In this document: positions 54,944 through 64,000 of the stretch, one piece after another
Layout: the number at the start of each line of letters is the position of its first letter
How positions within the stretch are numbered: the stretch's first letter is position 1
Source of the DNA: Acanthococcus lagerstroemiae
Taxonomy: Eukaryota; Arthropoda; Insecta; Hemiptera; Eriococcidae
Reading direction: 5' to 3'
Assembly: GCA_031841125.1 (NCBI GenBank)
Contig: JAJSSI010000011.1
Coordinates: forward strand, 620,001 to 684,000
Length of the DNA: 64,000 bases
Position numbers and translations under genes: made by a program
The notes under the pieces: model-generated
The model's database searches: none
Seen by the model: the letters and a program-made list of their open reading frames with translations, nothing else
What the model was told of the DNA's origin: nothing

Positions 54944-56287
54944 ATGTTTGATAACTTACAAGAGCAGCTTGATAGAGCCCTTCATATTCTGAAGGGACGA
55001 GGGAAAATTACCGAAATCAACATTGCTGAAACCCTTAAAGAGGTACGGCGCGCCTTGCTCAATGCTGATGTGAATTTCAAGTTAGCTAAGGAATTTACCA
55101 AAAAAGTCAAAGAAAAGGCTCTGGGACAAAAGGTGCTTACTTCCTTGCAGCCCGATCAACTAATGATTAAAATCGTGCACGATGAACTTGTGCAACTTAT
55201 GGGCAGTCAAAATGTTGGCATTGATTTTTCAAAAACGCCTACAGTTATCTTAATCGCCGGTTTGCAGGGTAGCGGAAAAACCACCTTTTCGGGAAAGCTC
55301 GCTCATTTTCTACTAAACAAAAGGCATAAAAAGCCTCTTTTAGTAGCTGCGGATGTATACAGGCCCGCCGCTATAGAGCAGCTCAAAGTGCTGGGAGGAC
55401 AGATCGAGATGCCTGTTTTTACTCTTGAAGAAAGTAAAAATCCCGTAGAAATTACTGAAAAAGCCCTTGAATACGCGTGTAGTCACTCTCATGATGTGCT
55501 AATCGTTGATACTGCCGGACGACTAGCGGTCGACGAAATCATGATGAAAGAAATTAAAGCTATTTACAGTCAAATCCATCCAGATGAAACTCTTTTTGTG
55601 GTAGACGCTATGACGGGACAGGATGCGGTAAATACAGCTAAGGCTTTCAACGAAGCCATTAATTATCAGGGGGTAGTACTTACAAAACTTGATGGAGACA
55701 CCCGTGGAGGGGCAGCTTTAAGCATTTGTAGTATGGTAAACAAGCCGATCAAATTTGTTAGCAATGGCGAAAAACTAGATACGATAGATATCTTTTATCC
55801 TGAAAGGATGGCTGACCGTATTTTGGGTATGGGAGATGTGGTATCACTCGTGGAAAAAGCTCGTGAACAATTTGATGAAGAACAAGATAAAAAGCTTCAT
55901 AAAAAAATCGCTAAGAACAATTTTAGTTTTGATGATTTTCTCAAGCAGATTCAGCAAATTAAGAAAATGGGCAACATGAAAGATTTGCTGGGAATGATCC
56001 CGGGTGTGGGAAAAATGGCTAAAAATATTGATTTAAAAAAAGACGCTTTTAAACAGACCGAAGCTATTATTTACTCTATGACCCTCAAAGAACGCAAGTA
56101 TCCCAAAATTATAGATATGAGCCGAAAAAATAGGATTGCTAAAGGCTCAGGAACTTCTATTGAAGAAGTAGGGCGTTTATTAAAGCAGTTCGGACAAATG
56201 ATCCAGTTGATGCGCCAGATACAAACACCCTCGGGAAGAGAAATGCTGAAAACTATGGCAGCCCGCATGGGAAACAAAAGAGCGTAA
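54944..56287 (+). CDS. ffh: Signal recognition particle protein
   Basis: The SRP54 GTPase that delivers ribosomes making membrane proteins to the membrane. The 447 residues have the N domain, the G domain with P-loop GLQGSGKTTFSGKLA (about 105), DVYRPAAIEQL, VDTAGR and TKLDGDTRGGAALS, and the Met-rich M domain (MGNMKDLLGMIPGVGKMAKN, RIAKGSGTSIEEVGRLLKQF). Length is normal. The SRP RNA is not in the window. Confidence 0.98.
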   Translation: MFDNLQEQLDRALHILKGRGKITEINIAETLKEVRRALLNADVNFKLAKEFTKKVKEKALGQKVLTSLQPDQLMIKIVHDELVQLMGSQNVGIDFSKTPTVILIAGLQGSGKTTFSGKLAHFLLNKRHKKPLLVAADVYRPAAIEQLKVLGGQIEMPVFTLEESKNPVEITEKALEYACSHSHDVLIVDTAGRLAVDEIMMKEIKAIYSQIHPDETLFVVDAMTGQDAVNTAKAFNEAINYQGVVLTKLDGDTRGGAALSICSMVNKPIKFVSNGEKLDTIDIFYPERMADRILGMGDVVSLVEKAREQFDEEQDKKLHKKIAKNNFSFDDFLKQIQQIKKMGNMKDLLGMIPGVGKMAKNIDLKKDAFKQTEAIIYSMTLKERKYPKIIDMSRKNRIAKGSGTSIEEVGRLLKQFGQMIQLMRQIQTPSGREMLKTMAARMGNKRA

Positions 56288-56394
56288 AAAGGCGGGTATA
56301 CTTTTTTATATAGAATTTTGTACTTCGCTGATTTTTTAGTTTTTTTATTATTAACTGAATTTTTGTATCATTTTAAAAAACCATTTCCAAAATA

Positions 56395-57978
56395 ATGGGG
56401 GAAAAGACTCCAAATAGACAATTTAAGAGAGAAGAATTCTTAGAAAAACTTCAGACGACGCCTTTATGGGATATATTAATCATCGGCGGCGGAGCCACCG
56501 GTTTAGGGGTAGCTCTGGACGCTGCTTCGAGGGGATATAAAACGCTTCTCCTTGAGCAGGTCGATTTCGCTAAAGGCACTTCCAGTCGTAGTACCAAATT
56601 GGTGCATGGAGGCGTACGTTACCTTGAACAAGGCAATATTCGTTTGGTATATGAAGCCTTGCGTGAGCGTGGTTTGCTTTTAAAAAATGCGCCTCACCTC
56701 ACTAAAAATCAAAGATTTGTCTTGCCTTTTTTTAACTGGGGCACAGGTATATTCTACTGGACAGGTCTTAAATTTTATCAACTCCTGGCTGGAAAGCTGG
56801 GTTTAGGCCCCTCCTATTATCTCTCTCGTGAGAAAATGATTAAGAAATTTCCTGATATGAAGCCTGAGGGCCTTAAGGGCGGTATCGAGTATTATGATGG
56901 TCAATTTGACGACTCTCGCTTGGCTCTCAATCTGGCTCAAACCAGCGCTGAACAAGGAGGTGTGGTTCTGAATTATTTCAAAGTAAGTTCTCTGATAAAG
57001 GAAAACAATAAATTAACGGGCGTCGCTGCCGAAGACCTTGAAACGGGGCAAAATTATCGTCTGTTTTCCAAAGTAGTAATCAATGCCACAGGGGTATTTT
57101 CTGATGAAATTCTATCGATGGACACCTCCATACCGACTCATAAGGTCAAGCCGAGTCAAGGAACACATATTGTATTGGATGGTACTTTTTTTCGCGGCAA
57201 AAGCGTCATGATTATTCCTAAAACGCCCGATGGGCGCGTTCTTTTCACTGTGCCCTGGCATCAGCATGTTTTGGTAGGTACTACTGACACTCCTCTTGAG
57301 ACCCATTCTCTTGAGCCTAGGCCTTTAGAGGAAGAGATCCGTTTTATACTTGATACTTTAAAAGTATACTCCAAGCGCACACTTCGAAGAGAAGATGTAT
57401 TGAGCGCTTTTTCAGGACTGCGTCCTTTAGTGATGTCCTCCAAAAAAACCGCTGCCACTAAAGACATTTCACGCCATCATAAACTTATAAAAAGTGAATC
57501 GGGTTTACTTACTATTATCGGAGGAAAATGGACCACTTATAGAAAAATGGCTGAAGATACCGTAAATAAGGCTATAGAAATAGGAGCATTAAAAAATGCC
57601 TCTTGCATTACAGCTCAGCTGAAAATTCATGGATATATGCCTACCACTGAGGATACGCATTGGAGTGTTTACGGATCTGATGCTTTGCAAGTTCAAGCTC
57701 TGACTCAGGAAAATCCTGCCTGGGCTCATCGTCTGGATGAGCGTTTACCCTATGTAGCTGCAGAGGTGATTTGGGCAGTCCGTCAGGAAATGGCCAGAAC
57801 AGTTGAAGATGTTTTAGCCAGGAGGTTGAGAGCGCTTTTTTTGAATGTCCGTGCTGCCATGGACATGGCTCCTGAGGTTGCGCGACTCATGGTATTCGAA
57901 CTTGGAAAGGACCAAGCGTGGGAAAAAACACAGGTGTCAAATTTTAGAAAACTTGCTTCCAGGTATTCCCTTGCCTAA
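56395..57978 (+). CDS. glpD: Glycerol-3-phosphate dehydrogenase, FAD-dependent
   Basis: Membrane-associated enzyme oxidising glycerol 3-phosphate to DHAP and feeding electrons to quinone. The 527 residues open with the FAD motif [20 protein letters not shown] (about 25-44), then [18 protein letters not shown], the GLRPLV substrate region and [14 protein letters not shown]. The start at 56395 gives a short N-terminal extension before the dinucleotide fold. It heads a glpD-glpK-glpF run and would complete glycerol catabolism to DHAP. Confidence 0.96.
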   Translation: MGEKTPNRQFKREEFLEKLQTTPLWDILIIGGGATGLGVALDAASRGYKTLLLEQVDFAKGTSSRSTKLVHGGVRYLEQGNIRLVYEALRERGLLLKNAPHLTKNQRFVLPFFNWGTGIFYWTGLKFYQLLAGKLGLGPSYYLSREKMIKKFPDMKPEGLKGGIEYYDGQFDDSRLALNLAQTSAEQGGVVLNYFKVSSLIKENNKLTGVAAEDLETGQNYRLFSKVVINATGVFSDEILSMDTSIPTHKVKPSQGTHIVLDGTFFRGKSVMIIPKTPDGRVLFTVPWHQHVLVGTTDTPLETHSLEPRPLEEEIRFILDTLKVYSKRTLRREDVLSAFSGLRPLVMSSKKTAATKDISRHHKLIKSESGLLTIIGGKWTTYRKMAEDTVNKAIEIGALKNASCITAQLKIHGYMPTTEDTHWSVYGSDALQVQALTQENPAWAHRLDERLPYVAAEVIWAVRQEMARTVEDVLARRLRALFLNVRAAMDMAPEVARLMVFELGKDQAWEKTQVSNFRKLASRYSLA

Positions 57979-58012
57979 AATTCAACATTTACAGAAACAA
58001 CAATTCAAGACA

Positions 58013-59518
58013 ATGAGCAGTTTCATTTTATCTCTGGATCAGGGAACTACCAGCTCAAGGGCGGTTATTTTTAACCGATTTGGCGAGTCTCTTTCCATAG
58101 CGAAAAGAGAATTTAAACAGATCTATCCTCATCCCGGATGGGTGGAACATGATGCTAGAGAGATCTGGTCTACGCAGGCAGCTATTATCACAGAGGCCTT
58201 GGTAAAAGCAGATATCGAAGGAAAGAATATCGCAGCTATCGGAATTACCAATCAGCGCGAAACTACTTTATTATGGGATAAAAAAACAGGTGAACCCATC
58301 TATCATGCCATTGTTTGGCAAGATCGTCGAACCTCTGATTATTGTGACGCCTTAAAAAAAAAAGGCTGGAGCGATAAGATCCGGGGAAAAACTGGTTTGG
58401 TTATCGATGCTTATTTCTCGGCTACAAAAATCAAATGGCTACTTGATCATGTGCCCGGCGCAAAAGAAAAAGCTCAATCCGGTTGTTTGGCCTTCGGCAC
58501 CATGGACTCCTGGCTTATTTGGAATCTTACGGGTAAAGAGGTGCATGTTACGGATGTGACGAATGCCTCGAGAACCATGCTTTTTAATATCAATACACTT
58601 TCCTGGGATGAAGAATTGCTGGAACTTTTTGATATTCCTAAGGCTATTTTGCCTGAAGTGAAGTCTTCAAGCGAACTCTACGGTTATACCACCGGCCGTA
58701 TCCTTTTGCAAAAAGTACCCATAACAGGTATTGCAGGAGATCAGATCGCCGCCCTTTTTGGTCAGATGTGCACCAAGGTGGGTATGGTAAAGAACACCTA
58801 TGGAACCGGCTGCTTTATGCTTATGAATGTAGGTGACAAGCCCGTTTTTTCTAAAAATAATCTTCTTACCACCATAGCCTGGAAAATCAAAGATGAAGTG
58901 CAATACGCCCTTGAAGGAAGCGTTTTTATCGGTGGATCGGTTATACAATGGCTTAGAGACGGCTTGGGTATTATATCGGATTCTTCAGAATCTGAAAGAC
59001 TTGCCAACGCGGTTACTGATACCGAAGGCGTATATTTAGTGCCTGCCTTTTCGGGTTTGGGCGCGCCTTATTGGGATCAGTATGCGCGTGGAACCATAGT
59101 GGGTATCACCCGTGGAACTACTTCAGCCCATTTAACGCGTGCCGCACTTGAGAGCATTGCTTTACAAAGCATGGACGTTATGCGAGCTATGGAAGCGGAT
59201 TCGGGTATTTCCATTCAAGAATTGCGTGTGGATGGAGGTGCTTCTAATAACAGGGTATTGCTGCAATTTCAGGCAGATATTCTCGACACTAAAGTCGTAA
59301 GATCTAAATATTCAGAAACTACAGCAGCGGGCGCTGCTTACCTGGCCGGTCTGGCTGTTGGTTATTGGTCAAATGTTGAAGAAATTCAGCGTCAATGGCA
59401 AATAGGACAAATTTTCGAGCCGCAGAAAATGGTTGACCGCAATGAACGCATACATGCGTGGCATACAGCGATAAATGCTGTGAAATCTTGGAGTAGTTCT
59501 TTTAAAAACCATATGTAA
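58013..59518 (+). CDS. glpK: Glycerol kinase
   Basis: Phosphorylates glycerol that enters through GlpF. The ATG at 58013 ([20 protein letters not shown]) is chosen from the FGGY family start, giving 501 residues; the open frame extends back into glpD. Motifs are the ATP-binding [56 protein letters not shown] and [20 protein letters not shown]. glpF begins at the overlapping TAATG. Confidence 0.97.
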   Translation: MSSFILSLDQGTTSSRAVIFNRFGESLSIAKREFKQIYPHPGWVEHDAREIWSTQAAIITEALVKADIEGKNIAAIGITNQRETTLLWDKKTGEPIYHAIVWQDRRTSDYCDALKKKGWSDKIRGKTGLVIDAYFSATKIKWLLDHVPGAKEKAQSGCLAFGTMDSWLIWNLTGKEVHVTDVTNASRTMLFNINTLSWDEELLELFDIPKAILPEVKSSSELYGYTTGRILLQKVPITGIAGDQIAALFGQMCTKVGMVKNTYGTGCFMLMNVGDKPVFSKNNLLTTIAWKIKDEVQYALEGSVFIGGSVIQWLRDGLGIISDSSESERLANAVTDTEGVYLVPAFSGLGAPYWDQYARGTIVGITRGTTSAHLTRAALESIALQSMDVMRAMEADSGISIQELRVDGGASNNRVLLQFQADILDTKVVRSKYSETTAAGAAYLAGLAVGYWSNVEEIQRQWQIGQIFEPQKMVDRNERIHAWHTAINAVKSWSSSFKNHM

Positions 59519-60249
59519 TGAGCGCTTTTTATGCAGAGATTATCGGTACGATGTTGTTAGTCCTCTTAGGAAACGGTGTAGTAGCGAATGTAGTGCTTTC
59601 TCACACCAAAGGGAATAACTCTGGTTGGATGGTTATCACTATCGGATGGGCGCTAGCGGTTTTTGTCGGGGTGACAGTGGCTACTCCTTATAGCGGGGCG
59701 CATCTAAATCCGGCGGTTACCCTGTCACTGGCTTTAGTTGGAAAGTTCTCCTGGGAGCAATTACCTCTCTTTATGCTTGCGCAGATGATAGGCGCGATGA
59801 TAGGCGCTGTTTTGGTAAGCGTTTTTTATGGGGATCATCTTGCAAATACAAAAGATCAGGAGGCTCAATTGGCTTTATTTTCTACCGGAGCAGCTATCAA
59901 AAATCCCTGGCGAAATTTGTTCAGTGAAACTATTGGCACCTTTATTTTGGTATTTGTCATATTTCATTTTGCTCCGGCTCAAATGGGAGAGGAAAAAACT
60001 TCAATAGACTTGCGTGCCTTGGATGCTTTATCTGTGGCGTTCTTGGTTTGGAGCATTGGTCTTTCTTTGGGTGGAACTACAGGTTATGCCATTAATCCCG
60101 CGCGAGATCTGGGCCCCAGAATCATACATGCTTTACTACCTATTCCTCATAAGGGTAGCAGCCAATGGTCTTATGCCTGGATTCCTGTGGTAGGGCCTTT
60201 ACTTGGAGGAATTCTTGCGTCGATTGCTTACAACGTGTTGTCTTCTTAA
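59518..60249 (+). CDS. glpF: Glycerol uptake facilitator (aquaporin family)
   Basis: A six-helix channel for glycerol. The 243 residues start [20 protein letters not shown]. The two half-helix signatures are GAHLNPAVTLS (Asn64) and YAINPARDLGPR, with the following Asp residues typical of glyceroporins. The first base of its ATG is the last base of the glpK stop, so the two are translationally coupled. Confidence 0.96.
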   Translation: MSAFYAEIIGTMLLVLLGNGVVANVVLSHTKGNNSGWMVITIGWALAVFVGVTVATPYSGAHLNPAVTLSLALVGKFSWEQLPLFMLAQMIGAMIGAVLVSVFYGDHLANTKDQEAQLALFSTGAAIKNPWRNLFSETIGTFILVFVIFHFAPAQMGEEKTSIDLRALDALSVAFLVWSIGLSLGGTTGYAINPARDLGPRIIHALLPIPHKGSSQWSYAWIPVVGPLLGGILASIAYNVLSS

Positions 60250-60343
60250 AAATGATATTGTTTTGGTAATCATTTTGAAAATCAGTTTCATTATAGGCGA
60301 TAGTTTTATATTTACAGCTTTCAAAATGATTTCTATAAAATAG

Positions 60344-62266
60344 ATGATTCAGATTACCTTTCCTAATGGATTAATAAAGAAATACCCATTAGGGATCACT
60401 CCATTTGAAGTGGCTCGTGGCTTGAGTGAAGGCTTGGTCAGAAAAGTACTATCCGTAACTTTGAATGAACGTCAAGTAGATCTTTCTACCCCTATAACAC
60501 AAGATGCACATCTTGTATTTTACACCTGGGAGGATCCACTAGGGAAGAAAGCTTTTTGGCATTCCTCAGCCCATTTATTAGCTCAGGCTATTCTGGAGCT
60601 ATACCCCCAAGTTCAACTCACTATCGGTCCGCCCATTGAGAATGGATTTTATTACGACGTTGACCTGGGTGAGGCTAATTTTTCAGAAAAAGATTTTCCA
60701 AAAATTGAGACCCTCATGCTCGAGCATGCTAAAAGAGCTTCAACTTTTGAACTGTATTCTATTCCCAAAGCTCAGGCCTTAGAGGTTTATAAAGAAAACC
60801 CATATAAAACCGAGCTCATACAAAACCTTCAGGAAGGTGCTATCACTTTTTGCCGTCATGAAGATTTTATAGATTTATGTCGCGGAGGCCATATTCCTAA
60901 CACCGCCTGGATCAAGGCTGTTAAAATCCTTAATATCTCTGGAGCTTACTGGCGAGGTGATGAAACAAACAAACAACTCACGCGCATTTATGGGATTTCT
61001 TTTCCCAAAAAGAAAGAGCTCGATGATTATCTTTTTCGGCTTGAAGAAGCTAAAAAGCGTGATCATCGTAAATTGTGCAAAGAGCTCGGATTATTTACTT
61101 TTTCAGAACTTGTAGGCGCAGGACTTCCACTTTGGCAACCTAAAGGAGCTGTATTGCGTAAATGCCTGGAAGACTTTTTAATGTGCGCACAACAAAAGGC
61201 GGGCTATGAAATGGTAGTCACGCCCCATATTGGCCATAAAGAGCTTTATATCACTTCCGGTCATTGGGCTAAATATGGAGAAGATAGCTTTCGACCTATC
61301 TCCACTCCTCATCAAGGCGAAGAGTTCTTATTAAGACCTATGAATTGTCCGCATCATTGCGAACTTTACCGTGCGCAGCAATGGTCATATCGCGATCTTC
61401 CCAAACGTTTTGCCGAATTCGGCACAGTGTATCGATACGAACAGAGCGGAGAATTGCACGGCTTGACCCGTGTGAGAGGTTTTACTCAAGATGATGCTCA
61501 TATTTTTTGTACACCTGATCAACTGCTGGGGGAATTTCAGAGCGTCATTGATCTGGTGTTATACGTTTTTAAGTCTCTTGGATTTGATCAATATAAGGCT
61601 CAAATCTCCCTTAGAGATCCGCAAACACCAGATAAGTATATAGGATCGAATGAGCATTGGAAAAAAGCTGAAAAGGCAATTGTTCAATCAGTTAAGGATA
61701 AAGCTCTACCTGTAGAGGTATCCTACGGAGAAGCGGCTTTCTATGGTCCAAAGCTTGATTTTATCGTTAAAGACGCTTTAGAGCGGAACTGGCAGCTCGG
61801 CACCATTCAAGTAGATTATAATCTTCCTGAGCGCTTTGATCTGCATTACAGGGGGGAGGACAACCAATGGCATCGACCTGTGATGATCCATAGAGCTCCT
61901 TTTGGCTCTTTAGAACGTTTCATAGCTATTCTCATAGAACATACAGCCGGGGATTTCCCATTTTGGTTGGCGCCTGTTCAGGTAATAATTCTTCCGATTA
62001 GTGAAAAACATGGCTCTTATGCGGAAAAAATTCTAGATTTGCTCTCCCAAGCTGGTATTCGAGCTGGTATTGATATGCGCAGTGAGAAAACAGGTAAAAA
62101 GATAAGGGATGCTGAGATGTCCAAAATTCCGTTTATGTTAGTCACGGGAGATAAGGAAGTTTCTTCCGATACACTTGGCCTAAGGGCACATAAAAGGGGG
62201 GATTTGGGCACTTATAGTATAGAAGCTTTCCTAGGTATGGTAAAGCTGAAATTGAGTAACTATTAA
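60344..62266 (+). CDS. thrS: Threonyl-tRNA synthetase
   Basis: Charges tRNA-Thr and edits Ser-tRNA-Thr. The 640 residues carry the TGS domain (1-62), the editing domain with HSSAH (73-77) and CRGGH (179-183) motifs, the class II core with the zinc site around MNCPHHCELY (333-342, Cys335), and motif 2 TVYRYEQSGELHGLTRVRGF. The motif 3 end IHRAPFGSLERFIAILIEH and the anticodon-binding domain (VQVIILPISEKHGSYAEKIL) follow. Length is normal. It heads the thrS-infC-rpmI-rplT cluster seen in many bacteria. Confidence 0.98.
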   Translation: MIQITFPNGLIKKYPLGITPFEVARGLSEGLVRKVLSVTLNERQVDLSTPITQDAHLVFYTWEDPLGKKAFWHSSAHLLAQAILELYPQVQLTIGPPIENGFYYDVDLGEANFSEKDFPKIETLMLEHAKRASTFELYSIPKAQALEVYKENPYKTELIQNLQEGAITFCRHEDFIDLCRGGHIPNTAWIKAVKILNISGAYWRGDETNKQLTRIYGISFPKKKELDDYLFRLEEAKKRDHRKLCKELGLFTFSELVGAGLPLWQPKGAVLRKCLEDFLMCAQQKAGYEMVVTPHIGHKELYITSGHWAKYGEDSFRPISTPHQGEEFLLRPMNCPHHCELYRAQQWSYRDLPKRFAEFGTVYRYEQSGELHGLTRVRGFTQDDAHIFCTPDQLLGEFQSVIDLVLYVFKSLGFDQYKAQISLRDPQTPDKYIGSNEHWKKAEKAIVQSVKDKALPVEVSYGEAAFYGPKLDFIVKDALERNWQLGTIQVDYNLPERFDLHYRGEDNQWHRPVMIHRAPFGSLERFIAILIEHTAGDFPFWLAPVQVIILPISEKHGSYAEKILDLLSQAGIRAGIDMRSEKTGKKIRDAEMSKIPFMLVTGDKEVSSDTLGLRAHKRGDLGTYSIEAFLGMVKLKLSNY

Positions 62267-62299
62267 AATTATAGAGTTATCGCGTTACAGAAAAAATTT

Positions 62300-62845
62300 T
62301 TGAGGAAAAAACCTAATTACCGTCCTCAGAATCATGAGAATCCTCATAAAATTAACGATCGTATCACTGCTCGTGATCTTCGACTTGTAGGGGATAATGT
62401 GGAAAACGGTATATACTCTCTACAGGAAGCTTTAGCTATTTCTCAGGACCTGGGGTTAGATTTGGTAGAAATTAACCCTAAACTGGATCCGCCTGTTTGC
62501 AAGATACTCGATTATAAAAAGTTTCTTTACGAGCAAAAGAAGAAGCAAAAACAACTTAAAGCCAAACAGGCTAAAGTGGTGGTAAAAGAAATACGTTTCG
62601 GTCCGCAAACCGATGAACATGACTATGAGTTCAAAAAAAAGAATGCCCGAAAATTCTTAGAAGAAGGCTCAAAGGTTAAATCTCTTGTCTTCTTTAAAGG
62701 TCGTTCGATAATTTATAAAGACCAAGGAGAAATATTGTTATTGCGTTTAGCGCGTGATCTTGAAGATTGCGCCAAGGTAGAGCAGATGCCTTATATGGAG
62801 GGAAAAAGAATGTTTCTTATTTTGACGCCAAAAAAAATAAAATGA
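62300..62845 (+). CDS. infC: Translation initiation factor IF-3
   Basis: IF-3 prevents 50S joining and checks the start codon. The 181 residues contain [60 protein letters not shown] and [19 protein letters not shown]. The only suitable start is TTG at 62300; no in-frame ATG precedes the conserved part. A rare start codon is the known basis of IF-3 autoregulation in E. coli (AUU), so the TTG here may serve the same purpose (inference). Confidence 0.95.
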   Translation: MRKKPNYRPQNHENPHKINDRITARDLRLVGDNVENGIYSLQEALAISQDLGLDLVEINPKLDPPVCKILDYKKFLYEQKKKQKQLKAKQAKVVVKEIRFGPQTDEHDYEFKKKNARKFLEEGSKVKSLVFFKGRSIIYKDQGEILLLRLARDLEDCAKVEQMPYMEGKRMFLILTPKKIK

Positions 62846-62864
62846 TCTAATTTTTAATATAAAG

Positions 62865-63062
62865 ATGTCTAAATTGAAAACCAAATCTAGCGCTAAGAAA
62901 CGCTTTAAGCTTACTTCCGGCGGCCTCATAAAGAGAAAGCATGCTTTTAAGAATCATCTCCTTACCAAGAAATCTACCAAACGTAAACGCCATTTGACTC
63001 ATTTTTCTCTCGTTGAGAAGATAGATGAGAAAAATATAAGAAGACAATTGTTAGTAGGTTAA
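62865..63062 (+). CDS. rpmI: 50S ribosomal protein bL35
   Basis: A 65-residue basic protein with the family pattern [20 protein letters not shown] and [20 protein letters not shown]. Length is normal. It lies 19 bases after infC and before rplT, the standard order. Confidence 0.96.
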   Translation: MSKLKTKSSAKKRFKLTSGGLIKRKHAFKNHLLTKKSTKRKRHLTHFSLVEKIDEKNIRRQLLVG

Positions 63063-63138
63063 GTTTTATAAATTCAAACCCTCCGTCTGTGCGCCTAAGT
63101 ATCTGAGAAGATCGCCTTTCGGAAAAAATTAAATCAAT

Positions 63139-63483
63139 ATGCCAAGATCAGTAAACGCGGTCGCTGCAAAAGCCAGAAGAAAAAAAATACTTAAAGCTGC
63201 CAAAGGTTATTATGGGGCGCGTAGCAAGGTGTTTACCGTTGCTAAAAATGCCGTGGAAAAAGCGCTCCAGTATGCTTATATAGGTCGTAAAAGAAAGAAA
63301 AGAGACTTTAGAAGTCTGTGGATTCAGCGTATCAACGCCGGGGCCAGAGAGCATGGTCTTTCTTATTCCCAACTTATGGGAAAGCTCTCAGGTAAGAAAA
63401 TCGATCTTAATCGTAAGGTATTGGCGGATTTAGCTTTAAATCATCCTGAAGCTTTCAAAGCTATTATAGAGAAAGCTAGGTAA
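63139..63483 (+). CDS. rplT: 50S ribosomal protein bL20
   Basis: An assembly protein binding 23S rRNA. The 114 residues include [40 protein letters not shown] and [20 protein letters not shown]. In other bacteria bL20 represses its own operon; no such RNA site was identified here. A strong terminator follows. Confidence 0.97.
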   Translation: MPRSVNAVAAKARRKKILKAAKGYYGARSKVFTVAKNAVEKALQYAYIGRKRKKRDFRSLWIQRINAGAREHGLSYSQLMGKLSGKKIDLNRKVLADLALNHPEAFKAIIEKAR

Positions 63484-63505
63484 AAACTATCAAATGATTT
63501 TTTAA

Positions 63506-63540
63506 AAAAAGGGAATAGAGGCATATTCCCTTTTTATTTT
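63506..63540. terminator. Bidirectional terminator after rplT
   Basis: AAAAAGGGAATA (63506-63517) pairs perfectly with TATTCCCTTTTT (63524-63535) across GAGGCA, followed by a T-rich tract. A-rich flank on the left allows action from both sides; the convergent DUF5606 gene ends at 63534. Confidence 0.88.
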
Positions 63541-63932
63541 TTCGGTAACTCTACGGAAATTAATTCAGCGCTCTGTAAAATATTATACCAGCGAAAGATC
63601 TTTCTTAAGTCTGATTCGTAAAGACGCGTTTTGTCATAATTTGGTAAAATCTCTTTGAAATAGGCATGGAGTTTCTTATAACTTTGCTTAGCATCCAGAG
63701 AAAAGTCTGTTTTTTTGTGCTCTATTTTTTTTAGAACCTCGATTAGGCTTACCTCTTTTTTATCCGTAGTATAAATACTAATATTTTCAAGCAGACTTAC
63801 TTTATTTTTAGAAGAAATAGGAAAGCGTCTGGATGGAGTAAGGCATTCAATGAGAAAACCGTTTCGTGTCTGTGAAATAAGTTTATACAAGCCTGATTTT
63901 CCTGCTACGGTGATGATTTTTGATATATCCAT
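63534..63932 (-). CDS. DUF5606 family protein
   Basis: A 132-residue protein starting MDISKIITVAGKSGLYKLIS, with LIECLTPSRRFPISSKNKVS, IYTTDKKEVSLIEVLKKIE, and the terminal YFKEILPNYDKTRLYESDLR with KIFRWYNIL. This is the pattern of the Bacteroidota-specific DUF5606 family (my recognition, no search). The function is unknown. There is no signal peptide or membrane segment. Its end overlaps the arm of the rplT terminator. Confidence 0.8.
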   Translation of the reverse strand: MDISKIITVAGKSGLYKLISQTRNGFLIECLTPSRRFPISSKNKVSLLENISIYTTDKKEVSLIEVLKKIEHKKTDFSLDAKQSYKKLHAYFKEILPNYDKTRLYESDLRKIFRWYNILQSAELISVELPKK

Positions 63933-64000
63933 ATTTTTTAATGCGTTTCTTTACAAAACTTGACTTTATAGTTGGGCTTGAGTATACCTTCCGAAATTTT

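Noticed and set aside
57845..58012. Longer glpK start inside glpD
   Set aside because: The FGGY kinase start at 58013 is unmistakable; the extra codons overlap glpD in another frame.
1..64000. CRISPR array or defence island
   Set aside because: No regularly spaced direct repeats and no Cas, restriction or toxin-antitoxin genes recognised.

Overview
The window reads as a chromosome segment of a Bacteroidota bacterium, most likely a host-associated lineage in genome reduction. The evidence is: GldE/GldD homologues; a DUF5606 protein; a DUF6909-type protein; a PafA-type phosphatase; a 29-residue Lys/Arg-rich peptide typical of the phylum; and exact TAnnTTTG promoter boxes just upstream of many intact genes, mostly without an obvious Shine-Dalgarno. 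About 17 genes or gene fragments are visibly broken and at least two insertion sequences are dead, while core genes are intact. I cannot name the genus.

Layout. 1-5.6 kb is a decayed zone: glpQ and glpT (both strikingly like enterobacterial/Pasteurellaceae proteins), small unknown ORFs, an IS5-like scar and a broken membrane protein. 5.7-21.6 kb is mostly healthy: metG, a dead pafA-like gene, xth, a DUF6909 protein, rsmA, folD, queE, and a complete eight-gene histidine operon (hisG-D-C-B-H-A-F-IE, minus strand). The operon is preceded by a leader peptide with three tandem His codons and a terminator/antiterminator pair. 22.2-29.6 kb holds a dead CPA1 antiporter, tRNA-Leu(TAG), HU, a tiny basic protein, RNase G, mutY, ssb, gldE and a broken gldD.

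29.6-36.3 kb is the main accessory region: a tyrosine integrase remnant, a terminase-like P-loop fragment, decayed unknown genes, tRNA-Ser(TGA), a decayed protein cut by an IS630-family element with 46-bp terminal inverted repeats, and a broken YceI gene. 36.3-47.2 kb is mostly intact: htpG, miaA, a dead TlpA-like gene, aroC, a DEAD-box helicase, a MATE exporter, queD, idi and a cation/proton antiporter. 47.3-49.5 kb is decayed again (padR-pspC pair, second integrase scrap, ankyrin remnant). 49.5-64 kb holds dnaN, pheT, a HAD fragment next to a second IS630-type remnant, ffh, the glycerol set glpD-glpK-glpF, thrS-infC-rpmI-rplT with a strong terminator, and a DUF5606 gene.

Together the intact genes give translation, protein targeting, replication/repair, folate C1 metabolism, tRNA modification (miaA, queD, queE), the last step to chorismate, histidine synthesis under attenuation control, and glycerol uptake and oxidation. 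Losses concentrate in envelope, secreted, transport and stress functions. No CRISPR array, defence island or secondary-metabolite cluster is visible.
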